DNA from: Salegentibacter sp. 24
Lineage (GTDB): Bacteria; Bacteroidota; Bacteroidia; Flavobacteriales; Flavobacteriaceae
Length of the DNA: 64,000 bases
Direction of reading: 5' to 3'
NCBI RefSeq assembly: GCF_004362395.1
Contig: NZ_SNWE01000013.1
Span: forward strand, 1 to 64,000
Of this stretch, positions 54,086 to 63,083 are shown piece by piece. Under the pieces are notes generated by a model. The model was not told the DNA's origin, searched no databases, and was given only the letters and a program-made list of their open reading frames with translations. Position 1 is the first letter of the stretch. The number at the start of each line of letters is the position of its first letter. The position numbers were made by a program, and so were the translations under genes.

Positions 54086-54793
54086 ATGAGCAATGCATTA
54101 TTAGCCAGTACCTCCACATTACATGGACAGGACTATTTAGAATATCTTATCCCGGAAATAGAAAGTTTTTTTAGTGAAGCTGATAAGGTCCTATTCATTC
54201 CATTTGCCCGCCCAGGGGGAATCTCACACGATCAGTACACAAAAAAAGCAGCTAAAACTTTTAAAAAAGCCGGAATAGAGCTCTACGGAATTCACCAGTT
54301 CGAAAATATGGAAAAAGCCCTTACCTCTGCAAAAGGAATTTTTACCGGAGGGGGGAATACTTTTTTACTGGTTTTCGAACTTTACCGCAAAAAATTAATG
54401 CAGCCTTTAAAAGAATGCATTCAAAATGGTTGTGCATATATGGGCACCAGTGCCGGAACGAATATTGCAGGTCTAACTATGCAAACTACAAATGATATGC
54501 CTATAGTTTATCCGCCAAGCTTCCAAACTTTAGGGCTATTGCCATTTAATATCAATCCGCATTATTTAGATCCGGATCCCGGGTCAACACATAAAGGAGA
54601 AACCAGGGAAACCAGGATTGAAGAATTTCATAAAATAAATACACAACCTGTAGTGGGTCTCAGGGAAGGTAGCTGGCTTATGATTTCGGATAATAAAGTT
54701 GAGTTAAAAGGCCAGTTAAGTGCTCGTATTTTTGAATCAGAAAAATTACCTTACGAGGTAGAAACCAATACAGACTTAAGCGAACTAAATTAA
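54086..54793 (+). CDS. pepE: Dipeptidase E (peptidase S51)
   Basis: The 235-residue cytosolic peptidase cleaves Asp-Xaa dipeptides. Motifs are FIPFARPGGISHDQYT, the oxyanion region GIFTGGGNTFLLVFELY and the nucleophile Ser in YMGTSAGTNIAGLTM. IVYPPSFQTLGLLPFNINPHY and the closing GLREGSWLMI follow. It starts 142 bp from the divergent paralog operon and lies 3 bp before glsA, so the two are cotranscribed: one frees aspartate, the other glutamate (inference). Confidence 0.95.
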   Translation: MSNALLASTSTLHGQDYLEYLIPEIESFFSEADKVLFIPFARPGGISHDQYTKKAAKTFKKAGIELYGIHQFENMEKALTSAKGIFTGGGNTFLLVFELYRKKLMQPLKECIQNGCAYMGTSAGTNIAGLTMQTTNDMPIVYPPSFQTLGLLPFNINPHYLDPDPGSTHKGETRETRIEEFHKINTQPVVGLREGSWLMISDNKVELKGQLSARIFESEKLPYEVETNTDLSELN

Positions 54794-54796
54794 CCT

Positions 54797-55711
54797 ATGA
54801 ATTACCAAAAGATATTAAATACAATTAATGACGAACTCAGTTACCGGGATGTAACAGGCAAAGTTGCCTCCTACATTCCAGAACTTGCCAAGGTAGATCC
54901 AAGAAAATTTGGGATGCACGTTTATTGCGGAGATCGCCAACATTTTAGTTTCGGAGATAGTGAAGAGCTATTTTCCATTCAAAGTATATCAAAGGTTTTC
55001 AGCCTTTCTATGGCCATGCGAATTATGGGTGAAGATCTTTGGGACAGGGTGGATGTTGAACCCTCGGGAGATCCGTTTAATTCCTTAAGCCAATTGGAAT
55101 ATGAAAGCGGTGTACCCCGAAACCCATTTATCAATGCCGGGGCACTGGTAATTTCAGATATTTTGGTGGATCAACTGGAAGATCCCAAACAGGAATTACT
55201 GGATTTTGTTCGGAAAATAACTGAGGATAATAGCATTAATTTTGATCCTAAAATTGCAGCTTCGGAACGATCTACCGGTTATAGAAATGTTGCCCTGGTA
55301 AACTATATGAAGGCTCTCGGGAATATTAAATGTGAAGTAGAACCTATTGTGGATTTCTATTTTCATCTGTGTTCCCTGGCGATGTCCTGCAAACAGTTAT
55401 CACAGGCCTTTATGATCTTTGCTAATAAGGGGAAAATACTAGGCACGGATGAGGAAATTTTAACGCCTACCACGGTAAAAAGGATCAATTCTTTAATGCA
55501 AACCTGTGGCTTTTATGATGAAGCCGGAGAATTTAGTTTTGAAGTTGGCCTACCCGGTAAAAGTGGTGTTGGCGGTGGTATTGTGGCTATTCATCCGGAT
55601 CAGTATTCCGTTGCCGTATGGAGCCCTATTTTGAATGAAAAAGGTAATTCGGAATTAGGTATGAAAGCCTTAGAACGACTTACTACCCTGACCGGTCTTT
55701 CGGTTTTTTAA
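54797..55711 (+). CDS. glsA: Glutaminase
   Basis: The 304 residues match the Glutaminase A family, hydrolysing glutamine to glutamate and ammonia. The nucleophile SxxK is SIQSISKVFSLSMAMR. Further motifs are GVPRNPFINAGALV, AASERSTGYRNVALVNYM and the terminal GLPGKSGVGGGIVAI. No signal peptide, so it is cytosolic. Translational coupling with pepE is likely. A strong hairpin follows. Confidence 0.96.
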   Translation: MNYQKILNTINDELSYRDVTGKVASYIPELAKVDPRKFGMHVYCGDRQHFSFGDSEELFSIQSISKVFSLSMAMRIMGEDLWDRVDVEPSGDPFNSLSQLEYESGVPRNPFINAGALVISDILVDQLEDPKQELLDFVRKITEDNSINFDPKIAASERSTGYRNVALVNYMKALGNIKCEVEPIVDFYFHLCSLAMSCKQLSQAFMIFANKGKILGTDEEILTPTTVKRINSLMQTCGFYDEAGEFSFEVGLPGKSGVGGGIVAIHPDQYSVAVWSPILNEKGNSELGMKALERLTTLTGLSVF

Positions 55712-55732
55712 TCCCAAAAAACGATTAAAAAT

Positions 55733-55770
55733 AAAAAAATGCTTTCCGCAAACGCAGAAAGCATTTTTTT
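55733..55770. terminator. Bidirectional terminator between glsA and rpsT
   Basis: AAAAAAATGCTTTC and GAAAGCATTTTTTT form a 14-bp stem, with an inner GC pair in the 10-nt loop. A-run and T-run on both sides let it serve both convergent genes. Confidence 0.9.
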
Positions 55771-55793
55771 ATAATTGAACACTGTAATAATTC

Positions 55794-56042
55794 TTAAAGC
55801 GCGGCTACGTGCTTTGCTAGTTGCGATTTTAAATTCGCAGCTTTATTGTCGTGTATAATGTTTTTCTTCGCCAATTTATCTACCATTGAGATAACAGAAG
55901 GCAAAAGAGCTTCAGCTTCTTTCTTCTCAGAATCTTTCAATTTCTTAATTGCGTTTCTGGTAGTTTTGTGCTGGTAGCGGTTTCTAAGACGTTTAGTCTC
56001 ATTGCTACGTATCCTCTTCAATGCTGACTTGTGATTTGCCAT
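55794..56042 (-). CDS. rpsT: 30S ribosomal protein S20
   Basis: The 82-residue basic, helical product matches bS20: [32 protein letters not shown] and the terminal [16 protein letters not shown]. bS20 binds 16S rRNA early in assembly. It is transcribed away from the two tRNA-Glu genes on the same strand and may be cotranscribed with them. Confidence 0.97.
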   Translation of the reverse strand: MANHKSALKRIRSNETKRLRNRYQHKTTRNAIKKLKDSEKKEAEALLPSVISMVDKLAKKNIIHDNKAANLKSQLAKHVAAL

Positions 56043-56071
56043 TACAAAATTGCTTTAATTATTTTTTAAAG

Positions 56072-56143
56072 TAGTCCGTAGGGGAATCGAACCCCTGTTA
56101 CCAGGATGAAAACCTGGCGTCCTAACCCCTAGACGAACGGACC
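56072..56143 (-). tRNA. tRNA-Glu (TTC), copy 2
   Basis: The minus strand folds as a cloverleaf with acceptor GGTCCGT pairing ACGGACT (one G-U). The D-arm is GTCTAGGGGTTAGGAC, the anticodon arm CCAGG-TTTTCAT-CCTGG (anticodon TTC) and the T-arm AGGGG-TTCGATT-CCCCT. CCA is not encoded. 72 nt, identical to the copy at 56210-56281. Confidence 0.97.
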
Positions 56144-56209
56144 ATTAATTTATTTCAAATTGCCTTTTCAGGACTTTAAAAACACAAGACTAAAACCTGT
56201 GTCTTTTTG

Positions 56210-56281
56210 TAGTCCGTAGGGGAATCGAACCCCTGTTACCAGGATGAAAACCTGGCGTCCTAACCCCTAGACGAACGGACC
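56210..56281 (-). tRNA. tRNA-Glu (TTC), copy 1
   Basis: Same cloverleaf and anticodon TTC as the copy at 56072-56143, with no difference over 72 nt. The 66-bp spacer is AT-rich. The two genes are probably processed from one transcript starting upstream near 56300. Confidence 0.97.
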
Positions 56282-56359
56282 ATTTTTTTGTTTCAATGCG
56301 GATGCAAAAATACAACTATTTTTGAATGGCACAAGAGTTCCACAAAAAAAATTTAAAAT

Positions 56360-57838
56360 TTAATAAGCCTTTGCAAAAAGCACTCTTTGTACAGAAGGTT
56401 TCCCAGTAAGCACACAGCTTCCCGACTCTTTTTCGGAATCAAATGGTATACAGCGAATTGTGGCCTTGGTAAGACCTTTAATTTTATTTTCGGTCTCTGT
56501 AGTTCCGTCCCAATGTGCTGCAATAAATCCGCCTTTGGATTTTAAAACTTTTTTAAATTCATCAAAAGAATCTACCTTGGTGATATGCTCCTCCCGAAAA
56601 GAATTGGCCTTTTCAAATAATGCCTCCTGGATCTCCACCATTAAATCCTTCACCTTCTCCACGACTTCACTTTGGTCTATGAATTCTTTGGTCAAAGTAT
56701 CCCTTCTTGCAAGTTCCACACTTCCTTTTTCAAGATCTTTAGGGCCGATAGCTAATCTAATGGGCACCCCCTGTAATTCATATTGTGCAAACTTCCATCC
56801 TGGTTTTTGAGTATCCCTGTCATCATATTTTACCGAAATACCGGCTTGCCTTAGATCGCTCTCTAGTTTATTGGCTACCTTAGAAATTGCTTCCAGTTGT
56901 TCTTCTCCTTTATATATAGGAACAATGACAACCTGTGTAGGGGCTAAATTTGGAGGAAGCACCAACCCATTGTCATCACTGTGGGTCATAATAAGGGCAC
57001 CCATCAAACGAGTGGAAACCCCCCAGGAAGTCGCCCAAACATTTTCTAACTTCCCCTCCTTGGAGGTGAATTTTACATCAAAAGCTTTTGCAAAGTTTTG
57101 TCCTAAAAAATGGGAAGTTCCGGCTTGCAGGGCTTTTCCATCCTGCATCATGGCCTCAATACAATAAGTTTCCACCGCCCCTGCAAAACGCTCACTTTCT
57201 GTTTTGCTTCCTTTTATAACCGGCATGGCCATAAATTTCTCGGCAAATTCCGCATAAATATTATTCATTAACTCGGTTTCTTCCAGGGCTTCCTGTTTGG
57301 TAGCATGGGCGGTGTGACCCTCCTGCCAAAGAAATTCTGAAGTCCTTAAGAATAACCGGGTTCGCATTTCCCATCGAACCACGTTGGCCCATTGGTTTAT
57401 TTTTATAGGAAGATCCCTATAGGACTGGATCCAGTTTTTATAGGTATTCCAGATAATGGCTTCCGAAGTCGGCCTTACCACCAGTTCTTCTTCCAGTTTC
57501 GCATCGGGATCAACAATTAATTTGGATTTATCGTTTGGGTCGGTCTTTAATCTATAATGAGTAACTACAGCACATTCCTTGGCGAATCCCTCGGCATTTT
57601 TTTCTTCAGCTTCAAACAGGTGCTTGGGAACAAAAAGAGGGAAATAAGCATTCTGATGCCCGGTTTCTTTAAACATTTTATCGAGTTGGGCCTGCATTTT
57701 CTCCCAAATGGCAAATCCGTATGGCTTGATTACCATACAACCCCGAACTGCGGAATTTTCAGCTAAATCGGCTTTCACTACCAATTCATTATACCATTTT
57801 GAATAATCTTCGCTTCTCTTGGTTAACTTTTTACTCAT
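56360..57838 (-). CDS. proS: Prolyl-tRNA synthetase (short, ProS type 3)
   Basis: The start at ATG 57838 ([20 protein letters not shown]) gives 492 residues; the 32 codons upstream look non-coding. The class II core has [58 protein letters not shown] and [14 protein letters not shown]. The anticodon-binding domain follows, and the protein ends with Tyr (VLFAKAY), as in the eukaryote/archaeon-like ProS. It lacks the bacterial INS editing domain. Confidence 0.97.
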   Translation of the reverse strand: MSKKLTKRSEDYSKWYNELVVKADLAENSAVRGCMVIKPYGFAIWEKMQAQLDKMFKETGHQNAYFPLFVPKHLFEAEEKNAEGFAKECAVVTHYRLKTDPNDKSKLIVDPDAKLEEELVVRPTSEAIIWNTYKNWIQSYRDLPIKINQWANVVRWEMRTRLFLRTSEFLWQEGHTAHATKQEALEETELMNNIYAEFAEKFMAMPVIKGSKTESERFAGAVETYCIEAMMQDGKALQAGTSHFLGQNFAKAFDVKFTSKEGKLENVWATSWGVSTRLMGALIMTHSDDNGLVLPPNLAPTQVVIVPIYKGEEQLEAISKVANKLESDLRQAGISVKYDDRDTQKPGWKFAQYELQGVPIRLAIGPKDLEKGSVELARRDTLTKEFIDQSEVVEKVKDLMVEIQEALFEKANSFREEHITKVDSFDEFKKVLKSKGGFIAAHWDGTTETENKIKGLTKATIRCIPFDSEKESGSCVLTGKPSVQRVLFAKAY

Positions 57839-57892
57839 TTTATGAATTTGGCATAAATCTTGTGATTTTGTTAAACACAATCTAAATGCAGG

Positions 57893-57921
57893 TTTAGTTA
57901 GCGCAAAACTAACTATTTTTG
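57893..57921 (+). promoter_or_regulatory. Promoter of the aromatic-rich lipoprotein gene
   Basis: TTTA at 57893-57896, 17 bp, then TATTTTTG at 57914-57921, fitting the Bacteroidota form with an imperfect -33. It is 28 bp before the ATG at 57950. Confidence 0.5.
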
Positions 57922-57949
57922 TAATGTTCAACAATAAAATAATACGCTA

Positions 57950-59062
57950 ATGATACGCAAATACGACTTCCCAAGAAAAGCAATTCTTTTAGTTGCTCCT
58001 GTGTTATTGCTATTGTTAGCATCTTGCGGTTCTTACCAGTACACCGGTTACCAAGACGGAATCTACAGCGGTTCTGATCAGCGGCAATCAGACTCTGAAG
58101 AGCCATCTCAATATGCTGACAATGATGAGGACCAGGGAAACACCTATTACAAGAACCTTTTTTCAGAAAAATCAGAATTTTACGGGCAAATGGCCGATAA
58201 CATCATCTTTACTGATGTAGAATCTTATTCTTCAGCCGAAAGTCTCGAAGGAGAAGAAACCTATGATGGCCAACAGCCAGATTATGTTGGTGGAAATGCA
58301 CCATGGGGCGAGGATCCGGACCAATACACCATTAATTTTTACAACAATGGTTTCTATGGCGGACTCTATAACCCTTGGCGCTGGAACAATTACGGCTATG
58401 GGTATGGCTTTGGTGGTTACTGGGGTGACCCCTTCTTTTGGGATCCATTTTATGGCCCAGCCTACTGGGGTGGAGGTTTTGGCCCTTGGGGCGCTGGTTT
58501 AGCATACGGTCCCGGCTGGGGCTGGGGTAATCCTTTTGGATATGGTTTTGGCGCATTCTATAGCCCTTACTGGGGAAGAGGATACGTAAATAACCCTTAC
58601 TATTACCATCGTAATAATTATCCCCACCGCAACAATTACAGCGATATAGCCTATAATTCTGGGCGCAGAGCAAGTTATTCTGATTACGGCTCCAGTAGTA
58701 GAAATAATACTGGCCTCAGAGATAATGAATCTTCTTATTCCAGAAGCATACGAGCTATAAGAAGCAACCGGGATGCTGATAGAACCAGAAGTTACTCCAG
58801 GAGTTATGACAATAACGACAATGTGTATTCCCGTTCTAACAGAAGAAGTGAACCTGTGCGAGTTAACACTTCATCTTCAAGAAGAAATTCATCTATAAAC
58901 AGGTCGACTAGAAGCTCCAGATCCACCCCTACCTATAATCGGTCTTCAAATACTTCTTCCAGAAGTAGTGGAACCGTTAGAAGTAGCAGCAGTAGTTCCA
59001 GAAGCTCCGGTACCAGAAGTTCGGGTGGAAGATCCTCTTCCAGAGGGGGAGGCAGAAGATAA
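57950..59062 (+). CDS. Gly/Tyr/Trp-rich lipoprotein with Ser/Arg-rich tail
   Basis: The 370-residue product has a lipobox (LLLLLASCGS, Cys at residue 26) and an acidic N-terminal third. The aromatic Gly-rich centre (about 125-220) has blocks like NNYGYGYGFGGYWGDPFFWDP and GFGPWGAGLAYGPGWGWG. The basic Ser/Arg/Gly tail ends SSRGGGRR. There is no catalytic motif. Low-complexity aromatic and Arg/Ser segments suggest an extended or self-associating surface protein, perhaps wall- or polysaccharide-binding (inference). Divergent from proS. No family recognised. Confidence 0.75.
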   Translation: MIRKYDFPRKAILLVAPVLLLLLASCGSYQYTGYQDGIYSGSDQRQSDSEEPSQYADNDEDQGNTYYKNLFSEKSEFYGQMADNIIFTDVESYSSAESLEGEETYDGQQPDYVGGNAPWGEDPDQYTINFYNNGFYGGLYNPWRWNNYGYGYGFGGYWGDPFFWDPFYGPAYWGGGFGPWGAGLAYGPGWGWGNPFGYGFGAFYSPYWGRGYVNNPYYYHRNNYPHRNNYSDIAYNSGRRASYSDYGSSSRNNTGLRDNESSYSRSIRAIRSNRDADRTRSYSRSYDNNDNVYSRSNRRSEPVRVNTSSSRRNSSINRSTRSSRSTPTYNRSSNTSSRSSGTVRSSSSSSRSSGTRSSGGRSSSRGGGRR

Positions 59063-59107
59063 CAGACTTCTGTACTTAAAATTATAGAATAAAAATTATA
59101 GATCCGA

Positions 59108-59136
59108 CCTTACAGTTTATCCTGTAAGGTTTTTTC
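59108..59136 (+). terminator. Terminator after the aromatic-rich lipoprotein gene
   Basis: CCTTACAG and CTGTAAGG pair around a 6-nt loop and are followed by TTTTTT. Confidence 0.85.
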
Positions 59137-59205
59137 TAAACTCATCAATTCAAACTTCGGTTCTATTCCGAGAAAACACCCCTTGTTGGGGATTAAAAGA
59201 AAATT

Positions 59206-60711
59206 ATGAAGAAGATATTTTTAATAATGGGTCTCCTTTTTATCACGGGAAATGCCCTATCTCAAAACATTACCGATGCCTATAGGTATAGCGCGGAAGA
59301 ATTAAATGGAACTGCAAGATTCAGAGCATTAAGTGGTGCCTTTGGAGCCCTGGGCGGCGACCTATCGGCTATTACGGTGAATCCAGCAAGTTCAGCTGTA
59401 TTTTTAAATTCATTTGGAACCATTACTTTAGATCATACTGCATCCAATAGAAAAGTAAATTACTTTGGAACACGCACCTCTAGTGAAAGTTCGGATATTG
59501 ATTTCAATCAGGCCGGTGGGGTCCTGGTCTTCGATTCGCGCAATGACAGCCCCTGGAAAAAATTTAGCTTAGGTTTAAATTACGGAGCAACCAGTAATTT
59601 CGATGATGCTTTTGTAGCCCGCGGAATCAGCCAGACTTCCATTGACAGCTACTTTTTAAACTACGCAAATGGGGTACCCTTGGATCTTTTACAAACCCGG
59701 GAAGGGGAAAGCATTTCAGATCTATATTCCTACCTGGGAGAAAACGAAGGCTTCGGGGTGCAACAGGCATTTTTGGGCTACCAGGGATATATCATCGATC
59801 AGGCTGTTGATTCTCCTGAAAACATATCCTATAATTCATTTATAGGTCCGGGTGATTTCAACCAGGAATATCGTTCTGTATCCACTGGTTTAAATGGGAA
59901 ATTTTCTTTTAATTTCGGAACCCAGTACAAGGACTTCCTCTATCTAGGTGCCAATTTAAACACCCATTTTCTTAATTACGAGCGATCGACAAGGTTTCGC
60001 GAAACCAATGATAATCCAAACAGTGCTACCAACACCGTATTATTCAATAACAATTTAAGCACTGTGGGAGATGGTTTCTCTTTTCAACTTGGCGCAATTG
60101 CAAAAGTAAGCGACAGGTTAAGAGTTGGAGCCGCATATCAATCTCCAACCTGGTTCAATATAATTGAAGAATCCACACAATATCTTGAAACCAACAACAC
60201 TGCAGATGAGCGAGTTGTGATAAATCCAAATGTTCTAAACGTTTATCCGGATTACACTTTGAAAACCCCGGGGAAACTTACCGGAAGCCTGGCTGTACTT
60301 TTTGGCTCCAAAGGATTGATTAGTTTTGATTATTCTTATAAGGATTATTCTACTACTGAATTTAAACCTTTAGACGATCCTGAATTCGAATTTCAAAATG
60401 AACTTATCTCCAATGAGCTTCAGGCAGTATCTACTTTTAGACTTGGTGGGGAATACAGAATTAGTAACTGGAGTTTAAGAGGAGGCTATCGCTATGAGCA
60501 GAGTCCCTACGCCGACGAATCTACTGTAGGCGACCTTACTGGGTATTCAGCTGGGTTGGGTTATAATTTTGGGAGTATGAAATTAGACCTGGCCTATACC
60601 AATGCCAGCTACCAGGAAAATCAAAGACTCTACCAAACCGGATTAACCAACGCGGCCAATATAGACAGGGAGCTTTCCAATGTAATTCTTTCTATAAGCT
60701 TCGGTTTATAG
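59206..60711 (+). CDS. OmpP1/FadL-family outer-membrane transporter
   Basis: The 501-residue product has a signal peptide (KKIFLIMGLLFITGNALSQ). The N-terminal hatch motif DAYRYSAEELNGTARFRALSGAFGALGGDLSAITVNPASS is typical of this family. Alternating amphipathic strands follow and end in a strand with C-terminal Phe-Gly-Leu (ILSISFGL). In flavobacteria it is often labelled 'hemin receptor' but is a hydrophobic-compound porin by homology. The substrate is unknown. Monocistronic, with a terminator 28 bp after the stop. Confidence 0.92.
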   Translation: MKKIFLIMGLLFITGNALSQNITDAYRYSAEELNGTARFRALSGAFGALGGDLSAITVNPASSAVFLNSFGTITLDHTASNRKVNYFGTRTSSESSDIDFNQAGGVLVFDSRNDSPWKKFSLGLNYGATSNFDDAFVARGISQTSIDSYFLNYANGVPLDLLQTREGESISDLYSYLGENEGFGVQQAFLGYQGYIIDQAVDSPENISYNSFIGPGDFNQEYRSVSTGLNGKFSFNFGTQYKDFLYLGANLNTHFLNYERSTRFRETNDNPNSATNTVLFNNNLSTVGDGFSFQLGAIAKVSDRLRVGAAYQSPTWFNIIEESTQYLETNNTADERVVINPNVLNVYPDYTLKTPGKLTGSLAVLFGSKGLISFDYSYKDYSTTEFKPLDDPEFEFQNELISNELQAVSTFRLGGEYRISNWSLRGGYRYEQSPYADESTVGDLTGYSAGLGYNFGSMKLDLAYTNASYQENQRLYQTGLTNAANIDRELSNVILSISFGL

Positions 60712-60738
60712 TAGGTAAAGAGATCTTTTGAAAATGAG

Positions 60739-60763
60739 AAACGCCCGCTTTGGGCGTTTTTTT
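60739..60763 (+). terminator. Terminator after the OmpP1 gene
   Basis: AACGCCC and GGGCGTT pair around a 5-nt loop and are followed by a T-run. Confidence 0.9.
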
Positions 60764-60890
60764 ATGAATAGTTTTGTAAAAAAAAACAAAATTTACTCAA
60801 TATACCGCTATTTATCAGTAACTTAGAACACCTATTTATTATACCCTTCATCTATCATAGCTGCATTACTAACACTTAATTAAACAGCTT

Positions 60891-61670
60891 ATGAAATCAA
60901 TTTTCTATTGGATGATGCTAATTCCATTTTTAGTATTCTCCCAGAACGAGCAGGATAGCCATGAGGAATATCTTATTGTGGGCACCACCGTTTTTTCAGC
61001 TAAAAGCGATAAAATGAAAGAGTTTTCTGAAGGAATGAAAAATCACAACCAACAATTCCATGATCAGGGGGCGATGGGCGTTCGAATTTTCAATATCTTA
61101 AACGGCCAAAATGCGAATAGTTTTATGGCAGTTATGGGCCCCATGCCATGGAGCGCATTAGATGAACCCGAGCTAAACCAACAGGCCCACGATACGGACT
61201 GGATCAATAACGTGGTCCCTTATATAGCTGAAGAGAATGAGACAAATTTTTGGAAATTCCACCACAGGCTTTCCCATTTTCCGCCAGGTTTTGAAATGAG
61301 CAAACTCAAAGTTAGCGTTTGGGATATTGAAAGAGGAGAATATCAGGCAATGTTAAAGGGATTGGATAAAGTATCCAAAGTCTTAAAGGAAAAATTACCG
61401 GAAATGCCCTTTGGAATTTACACCAATGAGTTTTCTTCTACCAAATCGGGACAGGACTTATCAGTAGTTTATTTCTTTGATGAATTTTCCTGGCTGGCAA
61501 AGGACATACAACTCAAAGAAAAATACAATGAGGTTTACGGGGAAGGAGCTTTCGATACTTTTCTCCAGGAATGGATGGATACCACCAAGGGTGCCTCTCA
61601 AGAGTTATGGGTTTATAACCAGGATCTTAGTGGTATAGGACCACAGGTGACAACCGCTACAAAGGATTGA
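60891..61670 (+). CDS. Secreted protein of unknown function (possible tandem dimeric-barrel fold)
   Basis: The 259-residue product has a signal peptide (IFYWMMLIPFLVFSQ). Two similar halves are suggested: YLIVGTTVFSAKSDKMKEFSEGMKNHNQ with FMAVMGPMPWSAL, and KLKVSVWDIERGEYQAMLKGLDKVSK with SVVYFFDEFSWLAKD. The alternation resembles ABM-type dimeric alpha-beta barrels, but residues do not match a family I can name. It is isolated between two terminators. Periplasmic or secreted location is inferred. Confidence 0.65.
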   Translation: MKSIFYWMMLIPFLVFSQNEQDSHEEYLIVGTTVFSAKSDKMKEFSEGMKNHNQQFHDQGAMGVRIFNILNGQNANSFMAVMGPMPWSALDEPELNQQAHDTDWINNVVPYIAEENETNFWKFHHRLSHFPPGFEMSKLKVSVWDIERGEYQAMLKGLDKVSKVLKEKLPEMPFGIYTNEFSSTKSGQDLSVVYFFDEFSWLAKDIQLKEKYNEVYGEGAFDTFLQEWMDTTKGASQELWVYNQDLSGIGPQVTTATKD

Positions 61671-61727
61671 TCAAGATGAAAATACTTTTGGCCCCTTCAA
61701 CTTATTAAAATTATTAATAACCAACCT

Positions 61728-61770
61728 GCCAGGCCTGTTTTAATTTCATCCAGGCCTGGCCTCATTTTTT
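61728..61770 (+). terminator. Terminator after the unknown secreted gene
   Basis: GCCAGGCCTG and CAGGCCTGGC form a perfect 10-bp stem with a 13-nt loop. CTCATTTTTT follows. Confidence 0.85.
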
Positions 61771-61832
61771 CAGATGCTATTTTATCCCCAAAAGATAGAA
61801 TTTCTTATCTTGTAAAAAATTAACAACCTATC

Positions 61833-62009
61833 ATGTTTGAGTTTGACCAGGAAACCTGGATTTACTTCGCGCTCATAGCAGCATTTTTAATTTATTTCAT
61901 CTGGAATTCCCGCAGGGCTAAAAAGAATCGAAAAGCACGGAAAAACAGAAATTTCAGAAGGCGTTATATGGAACGCCGCAAAGATGAAAAAACGAACACC
62001 AGCACCTGA
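61833..62009 (+). CDS. Small basic single-helix membrane protein
   Basis: 58 residues. The N-terminal helix is WIYFALIAAFLIYFIW, followed by a strongly basic tail (SRRAKKNRKARKNRNFRRRYMERRK). The positive tail should stay in the cytosol. No family is known to me. The frame is intact between two intergenic regions, and codon use looks like neighbouring genes, but it has no clear homologue. Confidence 0.55.
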   Translation: MFEFDQETWIYFALIAAFLIYFIWNSRRAKKNRKARKNRNFRRRYMERRKDEKTNTST

Positions 62010-62030
62010 TTTTCGTTTACAACAGCGCTA

Positions 62031-62058
62031 TTGCTTAATTCTTCGTTTCGTACCTTTG
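62031..62058 (+). promoter_or_regulatory. Promoter of the cobalamin adenosyltransferase gene
   Basis: TTG at 62031-62033, 17-bp spacer, TACCTTTG at 62051-62058, a full match to the Bacteroidota consensus. It sits about 62 bp before the coding start at 62121, leaving room for a leader. Confidence 0.65.
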
Positions 62059-62077
62059 AAATGCAAATTTCCCAGTT

Positions 62078-62146
62078 ATGAATTATTCAGGTCAACTGGT
62101 AGAAAAAAGAAAACATTATTATGAAAATTTATACCAAGACTGGTGA
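62078..62146 (+). CDS. Candidate 22-codon upstream ORF
   Basis: An ATG, 22 codons (MNYSGQLVEKRKHYYENLYQ...) and a stop overlap the adenosyltransferase start in another frame. It begins 19 bp after the consensus -7 box. It could be a leader peptide or simply untranslated leader. No homologue is known. Confidence 0.3.
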   Translation: MNYSGQLVEKRKHYYENLYQDW

Positions 62147-62693
62147 TAAAGGATCCACCTCCCTTTTTGGAGGTACCCGGGTTCCCAAACACCATATTCG
62201 CATAGAGAGTTACGGTACAGTAGACGAGCTTAATTCACATATCGGGTTAATTCGTGACCAGGACACCGGGGCCCATACCAAACAAATTTTAAGCAGGATT
62301 CAGGATAGACTTTTTACCATAGGTTCTACCCTGGCCACGGATCCCGAAAAACAAAAATTAAAAAATGGAAAAGACCGGCTTCAAATCCCCAAAATTTCTA
62401 AAGAAGATATCGAACTGCTGGAAAAAGAAATGGATTCCATGAATGAGAAGCTACCTGAGATGACCCATTTCATACTTCCCGGGGGGCACCAAAGCGTGTC
62501 ATTCTGTCACATAGCCCGTTGTGTGTGTCGCCGCGCAGAGCGACTTGCCACCGCTTTATATGAAATAGAAGCTTTTGATCAAAGCGTGTTGCAATACCTG
62601 AATAGACTTTCTGACTATCTATTTGTGCTGGCACGGATGTTGTCTAAAAGATTAAAGGCCGAAGAAGTGAAATGGATTCCGGAAAAATCTTAA
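62121..62693 (+). CDS. Cob(I)alamin adenosyltransferase (PduO type)
   Basis: The 190-residue product transfers the adenosyl group of ATP to cob(I)alamin to make adenosylcobalamin. Motifs are IYTKTGDKGSTSLFGGTRVPKHHIRIESYGTVDELNSHIGL (ATP site), HFILPGGHQS and CHIARCVCRRAERLATAL. It matches the trimeric PduO/MMAB family in length. Adenosylcobalamin would serve methylmalonyl-CoA mutase or ribonucleotide reductase, neither in the window. A short upstream ORF overlaps its start. Confidence 0.94.
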   Translation: MKIYTKTGDKGSTSLFGGTRVPKHHIRIESYGTVDELNSHIGLIRDQDTGAHTKQILSRIQDRLFTIGSTLATDPEKQKLKNGKDRLQIPKISKEDIELLEKEMDSMNEKLPEMTHFILPGGHQSVSFCHIARCVCRRAERLATALYEIEAFDQSVLQYLNRLSDYLFVLARMLSKRLKAEEVKWIPEKS

Positions 62694-62785
62694 TTTCTTC
62701 AAAAAGCTGAAGCAAGGATTATTTAGTGAAAATATAATTCTAGCGTATGTTCTTAACATTATTGATTAAATAATAGATTTTTTTC

Positions 62786-62815
62786 TTGGCTATTACCACA
62801 AAAAATTTATTTTTG
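62786..62815 (+). promoter_or_regulatory. Promoter of the DUF2795 gene
   Basis: TTG at 62786-62788, 19-bp spacer and TATTTTTG at 62808-62815, 25 bp before the ATG at 62841. Good match to the Bacteroidota promoter. Confidence 0.65.
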
Positions 62816-62840
62816 CAAAAATAATAAACCTGATCAACCC

Positions 62841-63062
62841 ATGTATTGGACTTTAGAATTAGCATCTTATTTAAGCGATGCACCCTGGCCAGCAACTAAA
62901 GACGAGTTAATTGACTATGCTATTAGAACAGGTGCTCCTTTAGAAGTAGTAGAAAACCTGCAGGCAATTGAAGATGAAGGAGACTCGTATGATTCTATTG
63001 AGGAAATTTGGCCTGATTATCCAACTGACGAAGATTATCTTTGGAATGAGGATGAATATTAA
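62841..63062 (+). CDS. DUF2795-domain protein
   Basis: The 73-residue product starts MYWTLELASYLSDAPWPATKDELIDYAIRTG and continues LEVVENLQAIEDEGDSYDSIEEIWPDYP, the DUF2795 pattern. It is very acidic at the end. A helical bundle with unknown function, common and strongly conserved in flavobacteria, where it lies upstream of secA. Whether it aids secretion is unproven. Confidence 0.9.
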   Translation: MYWTLELASYLSDAPWPATKDELIDYAIRTGAPLEVVENLQAIEDEGDSYDSIEEIWPDYPTDEDYLWNEDEY

Positions 63063-63083
63063 ATAACAACGCGCAAAAAATAG

